64,000 nt of DNA from LMUY01 sp965199005. GTDB taxonomy: Bacteria > Pseudomonadota > Alphaproteobacteria > Acetobacterales > Acetobacteraceae. The notes under the pieces are model-generated. The model did no database searches. It saw only the letters and a list, made by a program, of their open reading frames with translations, and had not been told where the DNA came from. Below, one piece after another: positions 51,689-59,971 of this stretch; within the stretch, counting starts at the first letter, position 1; each line of letters opens with the position of its first letter. The stretch lies in contig CBDAQK010000001.1 of the NCBI GenBank assembly GCA_965199005.1, forward strand, positions 1,860,001 through 1,924,000, given 5' to 3'. Both the position numbers and the translations under genes were made by a program.

Positions 51689-53760
51689 GCTGCGGCCCGC
51701 AGGATGATGTGACCGCCCGCAGAGGGCAGGGCGGTCCAGCCGGCGGGTACGATGATCGTGGTCCCGGTGTCGACGATCAACGCCGGGCCGTCCACGGCTG
51801 CCCCCGCCGCCAGCTCGCTGCGTACCAGCACGGGGGCTGGCGCGGCAATGCCGCTGCGCAGGTCCACCAGCGCGGCCGGGGCCGGGCGCGCCTGGCCACT
51901 GCTTGCCGGCACAGGCACCGGGCTCGCCGGCGCCACAGGCAAGGCGCTACGGGCCGACCAGGCCGTGATCTCGATCGCACCGGACAACCGGCGATGGTAC
52001 AGCCTGAAATAGGCCGCCCCGAATTCGGCCGCCAGCGTTGCCACCGCATCCTGCGCCAAAAGCGTCCCAACGTCGATTGCGACGGCGACGTCTGACCCCT
52101 GCCCACGATAGCGCATCTGCGCCGAGAGCGTGGTGACAACAGCCTCACGCGTGCCGAAACCCGTCGCCAACACATCCGCGACCGTGTGCTCGCACAGCCG
52201 GTCGACCACACGCCGGGTTTCAGCGACGTCCATCTCGGCCAGCCGCTCCGGCCATGACAGGGTGCGTTCGAACGCGATGGGGGCGCGGAGGAAGCCGACA
52301 GCGGAACCCACGCCGGCATCGCGCGGAATCACGATGGTCCCGATGCCCAGTGCTCCCGCCAGATCGGCCGCATGCAGGGCCGCGCCCCCGCCGATGCCGA
52401 TCAGCGTACGCCCGGCCAGCGTGCAATTGGCGTCGATCGCGTGCTCGCGCGCCGCATTCGCCATGCTCTCATTCAGGATCGCCAGGATACCGGCCGCCGC
52501 CGGCACCGTCTCCAAACCAAGCGGGGCGGCGATGTGCGCCTTGATGGCCGCCACCGCGGCCTTGCAATCGAGCGGGATCGTGCCATCGGCAAACCGGGCG
52601 GGATCGAGACGGCCCAGCACCAGACTGGCATCCGTCACCGTTGCCTCGCTTCCGCCCCGGCCATAACACGCCGGGCCTGGCACGGACCCGGCGCTGCGCG
52701 GCCCCACCTGCAGCCGCCCCAGCGGATCGATGTGGGCCAGCGATCCGCCCCCCGCCCCGATCTCGCACAGCTCCACCACGGGAAAGCGCAGAGGCAACCC
52801 GCTGCCGGCGCGGAACCGGTTGACACGGCCGACCTCCATGCCGCCGGCCTTATGCGGCTGCCCTCCGTCCACGAAGCACAACTTGGCCGTGGTGCCGCCG
52901 ACGTCCAGCAGCAGCGCCTGCTCCAGGCCCAACTCGGCCGCGATGGCGGCGGCAAAGATCGCTCCGCCCGCCGGGCCGGATTCCAGCAGCCGCACCGGGT
53001 AGTGCATGGCGGAGGCGCCGTCGCACAGACCACCGTTCGATTGGATCAGCAGCAGTTTGCCCGTGATGCCGCGGGCGCGCAGTCCGTCCTGCAGGGCGTC
53101 CAGGTAGCCGGACATCAACGGCTGGATATAGGCGTTGGCAACGACCGTGGAAAACCGTTCGTACTCGCGGATTTCCGGCGAAACCTCGGCGCTGGTGCAA
53201 ACCGGCACGCCTGGCAGATGCTCCGCCAGGATCGCTTTGGCGCGGGCCTCATGGCCGGGATAGCGGTAGGCGTGCATGAAGCCGATCGCCACCGCCTCGA
53301 CGGCCTCGCACCGCAGGGCCGCCGCGACCGCCACGATGTCGGCGTCCAGCATCGGCGTCAAAACCTGGCCGTCGATGGCGACACGCTCGCGTACCGTAAA
53401 GCGCAGGCTCCGCTCGACCAGGGGCGGGGTGCGGTCGATCAGCAGATCGTATTGGTCGTAACGGTACTCGTACCCCATCTCCAGCACGTCACGGAACCCT
53501 TCGGTCGTGACGAACCCCACGCGCGCGCCTCGCCGCTCGATGATGGCGTTGGTGGCCAGGGTGGTCCCATGCGTCACCGACGCGATGGCTGCCGGCGGCA
53601 CCTGCATTGCCCCGGTGATCCGGTCGATCCCGTCGAGCACGGCGCGTTCTGGGGCCTCGGGCGTCGTCAGCAGCTTGAAGCAGTGGCGCGTGCCATCGCC
53701 GTCCATGACGAAGTCGGTGAACGTGCCACCGATATCGACAGCAATCCGCGTGGCATGCAT
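51685..53760 (-). CDS. hyuA: Hydantoinase/oxoprolinase/acetone carboxylase, A subunit
   Basis: 691 residues. The N-terminal nucleotide-binding motif is AVDIGGTFTDFVM, followed by SVTHGTTLATNAIIERRGAR, and the ASKHA-like core has LLLDVGGTTAKLCFVDGG and IGIGGGAALHA. I chose ATG 53760, which places the family's usual N-terminus first; an in-frame GTG at 53805 is possible. A GntR-type palindrome overlaps this start. It is first in the hyuA-hyuB-ubiD operon and divergent from an ABC importer operon. Confidence 0.92.
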   Translation of the reverse strand: MHATRIAVDIGGTFTDFVMDGDGTRHCFKLLTTPEAPERAVLDGIDRITGAMQVPPAAIASVTHGTTLATNAIIERRGARVGFVTTEGFRDVLEMGYEYRYDQYDLLIDRTPPLVERSLRFTVRERVAIDGQVLTPMLDADIVAVAAALRCEAVEAVAIGFMHAYRYPGHEARAKAILAEHLPGVPVCTSAEVSPEIREYERFSTVVANAYIQPLMSGYLDALQDGLRARGITGKLLLIQSNGGLCDGASAMHYPVRLLESGPAGGAIFAAAIAAELGLEQALLLDVGGTTAKLCFVDGGQPHKAGGMEVGRVNRFRAGSGLPLRFPVVELCEIGAGGGSLAHIDPLGRLQVGPRSAGSVPGPACYGRGGSEATVTDASLVLGRLDPARFADGTIPLDCKAAVAAIKAHIAAPLGLETVPAAAGILAILNESMANAAREHAIDANCTLAGRTLIGIGGGAALHAADLAGALGIGTIVIPRDAGVGSAVGFLRAPIAFERTLSWPERLAEMDVAETRRVVDRLCEHTVADVLATGFGTREAVVTTLSAQMRYRGQGSDVAVAIDVGTLLAQDAVATLAAEFGAAYFRLYHRRLSGAIEITAWSARSALPVAPASPVPVPASSGQARPAPAALVDLRSGIAAPAPVLVRSELAAGAAVDGPALIVDTGTTIIVPAGWTALPSAGGHIILRAAA

Positions 53761-53770
53761 ACTGTATGCA
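53756..53770. promoter_or_regulatory. Probable GntR operator, site 1
   Basis: TGCATACTGTATGCA, a 15-bp palindrome broken only at the centre, between divergent hyuA and the ABC permease gene. The core GCATACTGTATGC matches site 2 (GTATACTGCATAC at 59949) at 10 of 13 positions. It has the GTAT/ATAC arms typical of FCD-type GntR operators. It overlaps the chosen hyuA start codon. Confidence 0.6.
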
Positions 53771-53829
53771 ATCACAGGGTTGCCGGGTTGTAAAGCGTCC
53801 GGCACCCCCCAACCAGGACGACCGACGGC

Positions 53830-54726
53830 GTGGCGCAGGCAGTCTCCCTCCTTACCAATATGCTCGAACAGGGGCTGCTCTTCGGCTTCCTCGGCCTGGG
53901 CGTGCTGCTGACGTTCCGCTTCTTCCGGTTTCCCGACCTGACCGCCGAAGGCAGCTATCCACTAGGCGGCGCGGTGGCTGCGACGCTGATGACCAGCGGG
54001 CTACACCCGGTGCTGGCAACGATTGCCGCCGTCGCCGCTGGTGCCGCAGCGGGCGTCGTCACGGCCCTGGTCCACACCAAGTTGCGGATCAACGCCATCG
54101 TCTCCGGCATCATCGTGATGACGGCGCTCTACACCGTGAACCTGCGCGTCATGGGCCGGGCGAACATATCCCTGCTGAACGTGGAGACGATCTTCGACCG
54201 GACCAGCGACGTGTTCGTCGCCCTGGGCTGGCCGCTCTCCGACTCCGCCGTGGTGATCCTGGTGACGGCCCTGCTGCTGGCGACGGCAGCCTTGGGCTTG
54301 GCCTGGTTCATGCACACCGACCTCGGACTTGCCGTGCGCGCCACCGGAGAAAACGAGGTGATGATCCGTGGGTTGGGCGTGAATACCGACCAGACGAAGA
54401 TCATCGGCCTGGCCCTCTCCAACGGGGCCATCGCTTTGTCCGGCGCGCTGGTGGCGCAGGACCACGGCTTTGCCGACATCGGCATGGGCGTCGGCATTCT
54501 GGTGACCGGGGCGGCGGCGGTGATGATCGGGGAGGCCTTGCTCGGCGACCGGTCGATCGAGCGATGGATTGCAGCGACCGTCCTCGGCGTGCTGGTCTTC
54601 CAGCTCTTGGTGGCGGGGGCGTTGCGTTTCGGGATGAACCCGGTCGACCTGAAACTGATCACGGCCCTCTTGCTGCTCGCCAGCCTCTCGGTTCCCCGGC
54701 TGCGGCACCGGCTGGGCTGGGGTTAA
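53830..54726 (+). CDS. ABC transporter permease (TrpY-like)
   Basis: 298 residues, strongly hydrophobic with about eight membrane segments. The start (GTG 53830) leads to LLTNMLEQGLLFGFLGLGVL, then DLTAEGSYPLGGAVAA, typical of the branched-chain-permease-like partner of TrpX-type binding proteins. GLGVNTDQTKIIGLALSNGA is the cytoplasmic coupling loop. It is first of a three-gene importer operon (permease, ATPase, binding protein). Confidence 0.88.
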   Translation: MAQAVSLLTNMLEQGLLFGFLGLGVLLTFRFFRFPDLTAEGSYPLGGAVAATLMTSGLHPVLATIAAVAAGAAAGVVTALVHTKLRINAIVSGIIVMTALYTVNLRVMGRANISLLNVETIFDRTSDVFVALGWPLSDSAVVILVTALLLATAALGLAWFMHTDLGLAVRATGENEVMIRGLGVNTDQTKIIGLALSNGAIALSGALVAQDHGFADIGMGVGILVTGAAAVMIGEALLGDRSIERWIAATVLGVLVFQLLVAGALRFGMNPVDLKLITALLLLASLSVPRLRHRLGWG

Positions 54727-54730
54727 CGCG

Positions 54731-55528
54731 GTGCTGGTGATGCAGGGTGTTGGCCGCACCTTCAACGCGGACACGGCCAATCCCGTCCGTGCGTTGGACG
54801 GCGTGGACCTGGCGTTGGCGGAGGGCGATTTCGTCAGCATCATCGGCTCGAACGGGGCCGGCAAATCCACCCTGCTCAAAGCCATCAGCGGCTTGATCCC
54901 ACCCGATCGCGGGCGGATCACCCTGGACGGCCGTGACATCACCCGGGCGGCGGTGCATCGGCGTGCCGCCTGGATCGGCCGCATCGCCCAGGACCCGCAG
55001 GACAGCATCTGCGCCTCGATGTCGATTGCGGAGAACCTCGCCATGGCAAGGCTGCGTGGCAAATCCCGCGGTCTGCGCCGTGCGGTGACGCCATCCCTGG
55101 CGGCCGAGCTGCGGGAGCGCGTCGCCACGCTTGGTTTGGGGCTGGAGCAGCGGCTGGATGCTCGGATGGGCCTGCTCTCCGGCGGCCAGCGCCAGGCCAT
55201 CGCGTTGCTGATGGCCACCTTGGCACGCCCCCGCCTGCTGCTGCTGGACGAGCACCTCGCGGCCCTGGACCCGCGCACTGGCCGGATCGTCATGGGCCTC
55301 ACCGGCGCCGTCGTCGCGCGTGAGGCCCTGACAACCCTCATGGTGACGCATAACATGGGCGATGCGATTGCTTGGGGAAATCGGTTGGTGATGATGCATG
55401 GTGGCCGCATCATCTTCACCGCTGCTGGCGAAGAGAAGGCCGGGTTGACGGTGGGCGGTTTGCTGGAGCGGTTTCACGCCGCCAGCGGCGAAGCGCTCGC
55501 GGATGACCGGGTGCTCCTCGCATCATGA
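54731..55528 (+). CDS. ABC transporter ATP-binding protein (TrpZ-like)
   Basis: 265 residues from GTG 54731; ATG 54740 is also possible. Walker A GSNGAGKSTLLKAISG, signature LLSGGQRQAIALLMATL, Walker B LLLLDEHLAALDP and switch His in VTHNMGDAI. It begins four bases after the permease stop. It should power the adjacent permease for import of an organic solute. Confidence 0.92.
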   Translation: MLVMQGVGRTFNADTANPVRALDGVDLALAEGDFVSIIGSNGAGKSTLLKAISGLIPPDRGRITLDGRDITRAAVHRRAAWIGRIAQDPQDSICASMSIAENLAMARLRGKSRGLRRAVTPSLAAELRERVATLGLGLEQRLDARMGLLSGGQRQAIALLMATLARPRLLLLDEHLAALDPRTGRIVMGLTGAVVAREALTTLMVTHNMGDAIAWGNRLVMMHGGRIIFTAAGEEKAGLTVGGLLERFHAASGEALADDRVLLAS

Positions 55529-55551
55529 CGAGACGAAAGGAAGGACGATCG

Positions 55552-56541
55552 ATGGCACGTCTGATGGCAGCGTGGATCATGCTATGGGCCGCACTTGGCG
55601 TGGCGCATGCCCAAACCGGGCCCACGCCGGGCCGCGTGTACCATGTCGGGTTTTCCCAGATCGTTGACCACCCGGCGCTGAACGCGACCCGCCAGGGCTT
55701 TTTGGACGCGCTGCAGAAGGCTGGGTTCGTGCAGGGCAAGAACCTGGATTTCGACTATCTGAATGCGCAAGGCGATGTGGCGAATGCCCGCAACATCGCG
55801 GAGAAGTTCCTCGCCGATAGAGTCGACCTGATGGCGCCCTGCACCACCCCCAACGTGCAAGCCTCCATCCGCGTCACCCGCGGCACGAAGATCCCCCTCG
55901 TCTTCGGCTGCGTCTCGAACCCGGTGGAATCGGGCATTCTCCCCTCGGTGGACAAACCGAGCGGCACCAACGTCACGGGCGCCTATGGCATCCTACCCGT
56001 CGCCCGCATGTTCGACGTGATGCTGAAGATCAAACCGGACGCCAAGCGGATCGGCACGCTTTACAATGCGGCTGAAAGCAACTCCGGCACGGTAAACCAG
56101 ATGGCAAAGGCGGAGGCGGAAAAGCGCGGCCTCATCTGGGTCGAGGTCCAGGTGGCGTCGAGCGCCGAAATCAAGAATGCGGCCGATTCGCTGGTTGGCC
56201 GCACGGACACTTGGTTGACGCTGCAGGACAACACAGTCGCCTCCGGATGGGACGCCGTGGTGAAGGCCGCCCGCGACGCCAAAATCCCAATCTTCAGCTT
56301 CGATACCACCGCGGTGGAACGCGGCGCGATCGCGTCCTATGCCCAGAATCAATATCAGGTGGGGGTCGATTGGGCGAATGAGGTTGCCATTCCCGTCCTG
56401 CTCGGGCGCGATCCCGGGACGCTGACCCCCGTGGCCTACCATGCCTTCGAGCTCTATCTGAACAAGGCCGCGGCGGCCGCCGTTGGCGTGGCCTTGCCGC
56501 CGGACCTGCTCAGCCAGGCGGCGAAAACCTATGACCATTGA
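55552..56541 (+). CDS. ABC substrate-binding protein (TrpX-like)
   Basis: 329 residues of the PF04392-type periplasmic binding family. ATG 55552 follows AAGGAAGGA and gives a signal peptide cut after GVAHAQ. Family features: YHVGFSQIVDHPALNATRQG and DYLNAQGDVANARNIAEKFL. Members bind amino acids or aromatic compounds. Its place opposite hyuAB-ubiD suggests it imports that operon's substrate. Confidence 0.9.
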   Translation: MARLMAAWIMLWAALGVAHAQTGPTPGRVYHVGFSQIVDHPALNATRQGFLDALQKAGFVQGKNLDFDYLNAQGDVANARNIAEKFLADRVDLMAPCTTPNVQASIRVTRGTKIPLVFGCVSNPVESGILPSVDKPSGTNVTGAYGILPVARMFDVMLKIKPDAKRIGTLYNAAESNSGTVNQMAKAEAEKRGLIWVEVQVASSAEIKNAADSLVGRTDTWLTLQDNTVASGWDAVVKAARDAKIPIFSFDTTAVERGAIASYAQNQYQVGVDWANEVAIPVLLGRDPGTLTPVAYHAFELYLNKAAAAAVGVALPPDLLSQAAKTYDH

Positions 56542-57037
56542 GGGGGCGTTCTGGGCCTTCTCCCTGCGCCTCTACAAGGTAGCGGGGGTGCCCGACGCAA
56601 CGCTCGTGCTGCAGGACACCTGCGGCGCGGATGTCGACCTCGTGCTCTACATCCTCTGGCGCGCGAGTGGGGGCGTTTGCCTGGATGAGGCAGGGATCGA
56701 TACGGCTATCGCAAGCATCGCCCCATGGGGTCAGCAGGTGGTGCTGCCGTTGCGGGCGGTACGTCGCGCCCTGAAATCCCGGCTTGCCGACGTTTCTGGC
56801 GTGGATGCGGAGGCGCTGCGGTCCCGCGTGAAGGCGGAGGAGTTGGAGGCCGAACGCCTGCAGCACCAGGCGCTCGAGCGGCTGGTGCCGCATGCGCCCG
56901 GGTTACCCGTCGATCCTGGTCCTGCCCTGGCAACCTATGCCGCCCGGCTTGGCAGCGCGTTTCCACCAGATACCGTGGCCGCGCTGGTTGCGGCGATGCG
57001 CTCGGTCAGTGCGGCGCCGGGTCCCGCCAGCGCTTGA
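56531..57037 (+). CDS. TIGR02444-type protein, unknown function
   Basis: 168 residues. The N-terminal FWAFSLRLYKVAGVPDATLV and VDLVLYILWRASGG fit the small TIGR02444 family, whose role is unknown. It overlaps the binding-protein gene by 11 bases, so it is co-transcribed, and its end overlaps convergent ubiX by 32 bases. The start at ATG 56531 gives the family's usual N-terminus. Confidence 0.75.
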   Translation: MTIEGAFWAFSLRLYKVAGVPDATLVLQDTCGADVDLVLYILWRASGGVCLDEAGIDTAIASIAPWGQQVVLPLRAVRRALKSRLADVSGVDAEALRSRVKAEELEAERLQHQALERLVPHAPGLPVDPGPALATYAARLGSAFPPDTVAALVAAMRSVSAAPGPASA

Positions 57038-57581
57038 CGTGCCCGGTATCGATGTCGAACAGGTCCAGCACCCGGCCGACGCTCTGGTCCACCATCTCCG
57101 CAATCGAGGCCGGGCGCGCGTAGAACGCGGGCACGGGCGGGGCGATGATCGCGCCCATCTCCGAGAGTTGCAGCATGCTGCGCAGGTGGCCGGTATGCAG
57201 CGGCGTCTCCCGCACCATCAGCACCAGCCGCCGCCGCTCCTTCAGCGCCACGTCCGCCGCCCGGGTCAGCAGGCTGGAGGTTACCCCGGAGGCGATCTCC
57301 GCCATGCTGCGGATCGAGCATGGCGCCACGATCATGCCGCGCGTGCGGAACGATCCGGACGCCACCGCAGCAGCGATGTCGGAGGGGGCATGCACCCGGC
57401 TGGCCAGCGCCTTCACCTCGGCGATCTTCAGCTCGGTCTCGTGCGCCAGGGTAATCTCGGCCGACCGCGACATGATCAGCTCGGTCGGAACCGCCAACTC
57501 GCGCAGGATTTGCAGCAGCCGCACGCCGTATACGGTGCCGGACGCCCCCGTCATACCGATCACCAGAGGCAGAGTGTTCAC
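57006..57581 (-). CDS. ubiX: Flavin prenyltransferase UbiX
   Basis: 191 residues. It attaches a dimethylallyl group to FMN to make the prenyl-FMN cofactor of UbiD enzymes. The N-terminal FMN site LVIGMTGASGTVYGVRLLQIL, the MIVAPCSIRSMAEIASG block and LVLMVRETPLHTGHLR are all typical. It overlaps the end of gntR by four bases, so it is in that operon. A UbiD-like gene lies 7 kb away in the same locus, which supports joint function. Confidence 0.93.
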   Translation of the reverse strand: MNTLPLVIGMTGASGTVYGVRLLQILRELAVPTELIMSRSAEITLAHETELKIAEVKALASRVHAPSDIAAAVASGSFRTRGMIVAPCSIRSMAEIASGVTSSLLTRAADVALKERRRLVLMVRETPLHTGHLRSMLQLSEMGAIIAPPVPAFYARPASIAEMVDQSVGRVLDLFDIDTGHVKRWRDPAPH

Positions 57582-58243
57582 CGCGCCGGCTCCCCATTCG
57601 GCCGCCAGATCGTATCATAATACAGGCCGGCGGCATTCAGCAGTTCCAGCATGGCGGCGGCCGCCATCTCGCAATCCCGGGTGCCGAGGGCCGCGAGAAA
57701 CCGGCGATGCGGTTTGAGCGTCGCGAGGCGGTTCTCGACCGGCTGCAGCGTTACCTGGCGGAGATGCGCGATCTGGTCGTCGAAGATTTGCATGATCTGC
57801 TCGATCCGGCGATTTCCGCAGGAGGCGAGGAAGAGCTGCCGGAACGCGGCATTGGCCTGGATGAAGCGCGCCGGGTCGCTGGACTCGGCCTCGGCTTCCT
57901 CCTGCCCGATGATGCTGCCGAATTCCGCCCGCACGGCGCTGCTGGCCTCTGCCGCCACGGTGCGGGCCATCGCCGGCTCCAATAACCGGCGCAGCTCGAC
58001 GATTTCGCGGACATCCTGTGCCGTCAGCGCGGGCCGGCGATAGCCCCGCCCCGTATCCTCCAGCACACCTTCGCGGCAAAGCTGAAACAGCGCTTCCCGG
58101 ACCGGCGTGCGCGACACCTGCAATTGCAGGGCAAGCTGCTCCTCGGCCAGGCGGTTCTCTGGGTAGGTGCCGTCGCGCAACATGGTGCGGACGGCGGCGT
58201 AGACCTGGTCGCGCAACCGGGCGGAGCGTTGGGGCATCAGCAT
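57578..58243 (-). CDS. GntR-family regulator with FCD domain
   Basis: 221 residues. The N-terminal winged helix has RLAEEQLALQLQVSRTPVRE and the C-terminal FCD ligand domain has EIVELRRLLEPAMARTVA plus a likely metal/ligand His in LKPHRRFLAAL. It sits between the ThDP enzyme and ubiX. Two matching near-palindromes in the divergent promoters on either side are its probable operators. FCD regulators usually respond to organic acids. Confidence 0.9.
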   Translation of the reverse strand: MLMPQRSARLRDQVYAAVRTMLRDGTYPENRLAEEQLALQLQVSRTPVREALFQLCREGVLEDTGRGYRRPALTAQDVREIVELRRLLEPAMARTVAAEASSAVRAEFGSIIGQEEAEAESSDPARFIQANAAFRQLFLASCGNRRIEQIMQIFDDQIAHLRQVTLQPVENRLATLKPHRRFLAALGTRDCEMAAAAMLELLNAAGLYYDTIWRPNGEPAR

Positions 58244-58250
58244 TGCTGCA

Positions 58251-59933
58251 TCATCCCGGCCGCGTCGCCTCTGGCGGGACCACGACGTCGATCACCGCCG
58301 GCCCGGGTGCGGCAAAGGCGCGCTCGAAGGCCGGGGCGAAGTCTTCCGTCGTGGTCACCCGTTCGCCATGCGCGCCGAACGAGCGGGCGAAAGCGGCAAA
58401 ATCCAGCGCGGCGAGTGCCGTGCCTACCGCACGGCCGAACATGCGCTGCTGCGTCATCCGGATGGCACCATAGGCGGCGTTGTTGAACACCAGCGTCACC
58501 ACCCGGGCGCGTTCCTGCACGGCGGTCGCCAACTCCTCCGCGTTCATGGTGAAGCAGCCATCTCCGGCGAGGGCCACGAACCGCCGCTCCGGGCAGGCGA
58601 TCGCCGCGCCGATGGCGGCTGGCAAGCCATACCCCATGGCGCCGCTTTTTGGTCCCATCAGCGTTCGCAGCCGCCGATGCGGGAAGTAACGCTGGGCCCA
58701 GAGCGCATAGGCGCCCGCGCCCACCGCCATCCCCGTGTCGTCGGGCAGGCGGGTGCGCAGCCAGCGATACAGCACGGGCAGGTCGACCGGCCCTGGACAG
58801 GCCCATGTAATGGTGTGGGCCAACCAATCCTGCCGCCCCGCCTCCGTCCAGGCTGGCCAGCCGGGATGCGACGCGACGTCCAGCGCCTCCAACGCTGCGA
58901 CGAACGTGGCCGGGGCCGACTGGATGGCGAGGGTGGCCTGGTAGACCTGGTTGAGCTCCGCCGCATCGGCATGGACATGGACCAGCACCTGCCGCGGCTG
59001 CGGCGCGGCGAGCAGGGTGAAGCCGTGAAAGCCACCGCCAATGGTATTGAGTTCGCCAAGCCGGACGCCGATTGCCAAGACGAGGTCGCTCTCCTGGATG
59101 CGCCGCGTCAGGGAAGGTGCGGCGCCGATCCCGATCTCTCCAATGAAGTGGGAGTGGTCATTGTCGAACACATCCCGGCGCCGATACGCCGTCGCAACCG
59201 GCACGCCCAGCCGCGCCGCCACGCCGCGCATCCGGTCGCAGGACTGCTGGTCCCAATCGCTGCCACCCACGATCACCAATGGGCGCTGCGCCGCGGCCAA
59301 ATGGTCGCGCAAGGCGCGCATCCCCGGCTGGGCTGGTGCCGGATGAACGCGGGTGGGCACCGGCAGGTCGCCAGCATCGGACTTGGCCTGCGACACGTCT
59401 TCCGGGACGATGATCACCACCGGCCCATGCCGTCCACTGGTGGCGACATGCAAAGCGCGGCTCATCACCTCCGGCAGGCGTGCCGGGTCCGTTGCCAGCA
59501 CGACCCATTTGGCAAGCGGGGCAAACACCCGGTGTAGATCGGTATCGAGAAAGGCTTCGCGCTCGAAATGCGTCATCGCGGCCTGGCCGATGATCATCAG
59601 CAGCGGAACCGCGTCAGCCATCGCGGTATGGAGAGCCAGGCAGGTGTTCAGCGCGCCTGGCGCCCGCGCGGCAAGGCAAATGGCGGGATGCCCGCTGGCC
59701 CGGGCCGCACCGCTGGCCATGAACCCCATGCCGCATTCGTGACGGGCGGTCACCAAACGCGTGCCAGGATGCCGGGTGGCCAGGGCATCGAGGATATCGA
59801 GGATCCCCTCTCCTGGGACATGGAAAACCGGTGCCAGCGACCATCCGGCGATCAAATCGGCAATGATCTGGGCGCCGCTGCGCAGTGTGGTTCTCCCCGG
59901 GAAAATGCCCCTTGACCGGGATCGGTCTAACAC
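58251..59933 (-). CDS. Thiamine-diphosphate-dependent enzyme (acetolactate synthase-like)
   Basis: 560 residues. The ThDP-activating Glu is in TARHECGMGFMASGAARASG and the C-terminal cofactor motif is GDGCFTMNAEELATAVQ with VFNNAAYGAI. It belongs to the acetolactate synthase / benzoylformate decarboxylase / glyoxylate carboligase superfamily; activity cannot be assigned. GTG 59933 is the start that follows the operator at 59947. The gene leads the ThDP enzyme-gntR-ubiX operon, so a decarboxylation or carboligation step of the same pathway is likely. Confidence 0.87.
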   Translation of the reverse strand: MLDRSRSRGIFPGRTTLRSGAQIIADLIAGWSLAPVFHVPGEGILDILDALATRHPGTRLVTARHECGMGFMASGAARASGHPAICLAARAPGALNTCLALHTAMADAVPLLMIIGQAAMTHFEREAFLDTDLHRVFAPLAKWVVLATDPARLPEVMSRALHVATSGRHGPVVIIVPEDVSQAKSDAGDLPVPTRVHPAPAQPGMRALRDHLAAAQRPLVIVGGSDWDQQSCDRMRGVAARLGVPVATAYRRRDVFDNDHSHFIGEIGIGAAPSLTRRIQESDLVLAIGVRLGELNTIGGGFHGFTLLAAPQPRQVLVHVHADAAELNQVYQATLAIQSAPATFVAALEALDVASHPGWPAWTEAGRQDWLAHTITWACPGPVDLPVLYRWLRTRLPDDTGMAVGAGAYALWAQRYFPHRRLRTLMGPKSGAMGYGLPAAIGAAIACPERRFVALAGDGCFTMNAEELATAVQERARVVTLVFNNAAYGAIRMTQQRMFGRAVGTALAALDFAAFARSFGAHGERVTTTEDFAPAFERAFAAPGPAVIDVVVPPEATRPG

Positions 59934-59946
59934 CGGAAACTCCGCG

Positions 59947-59963
59947 TTGTATACTGCATACGG
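59947..59963. promoter_or_regulatory. Probable GntR operator, site 2
   Basis: TTGTATACTGCATACGG with the near-palindromic core GTATACTGCATAC, in the 38-base gap between the ThDP enzyme gene and the divergent binding-protein gene. It shares the pattern G(C/T)ATACTG(C/T)AT(A/G)C with site 1 at 53756. Confidence 0.6.
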
Positions 59964-59971
59964 TGGACGGG

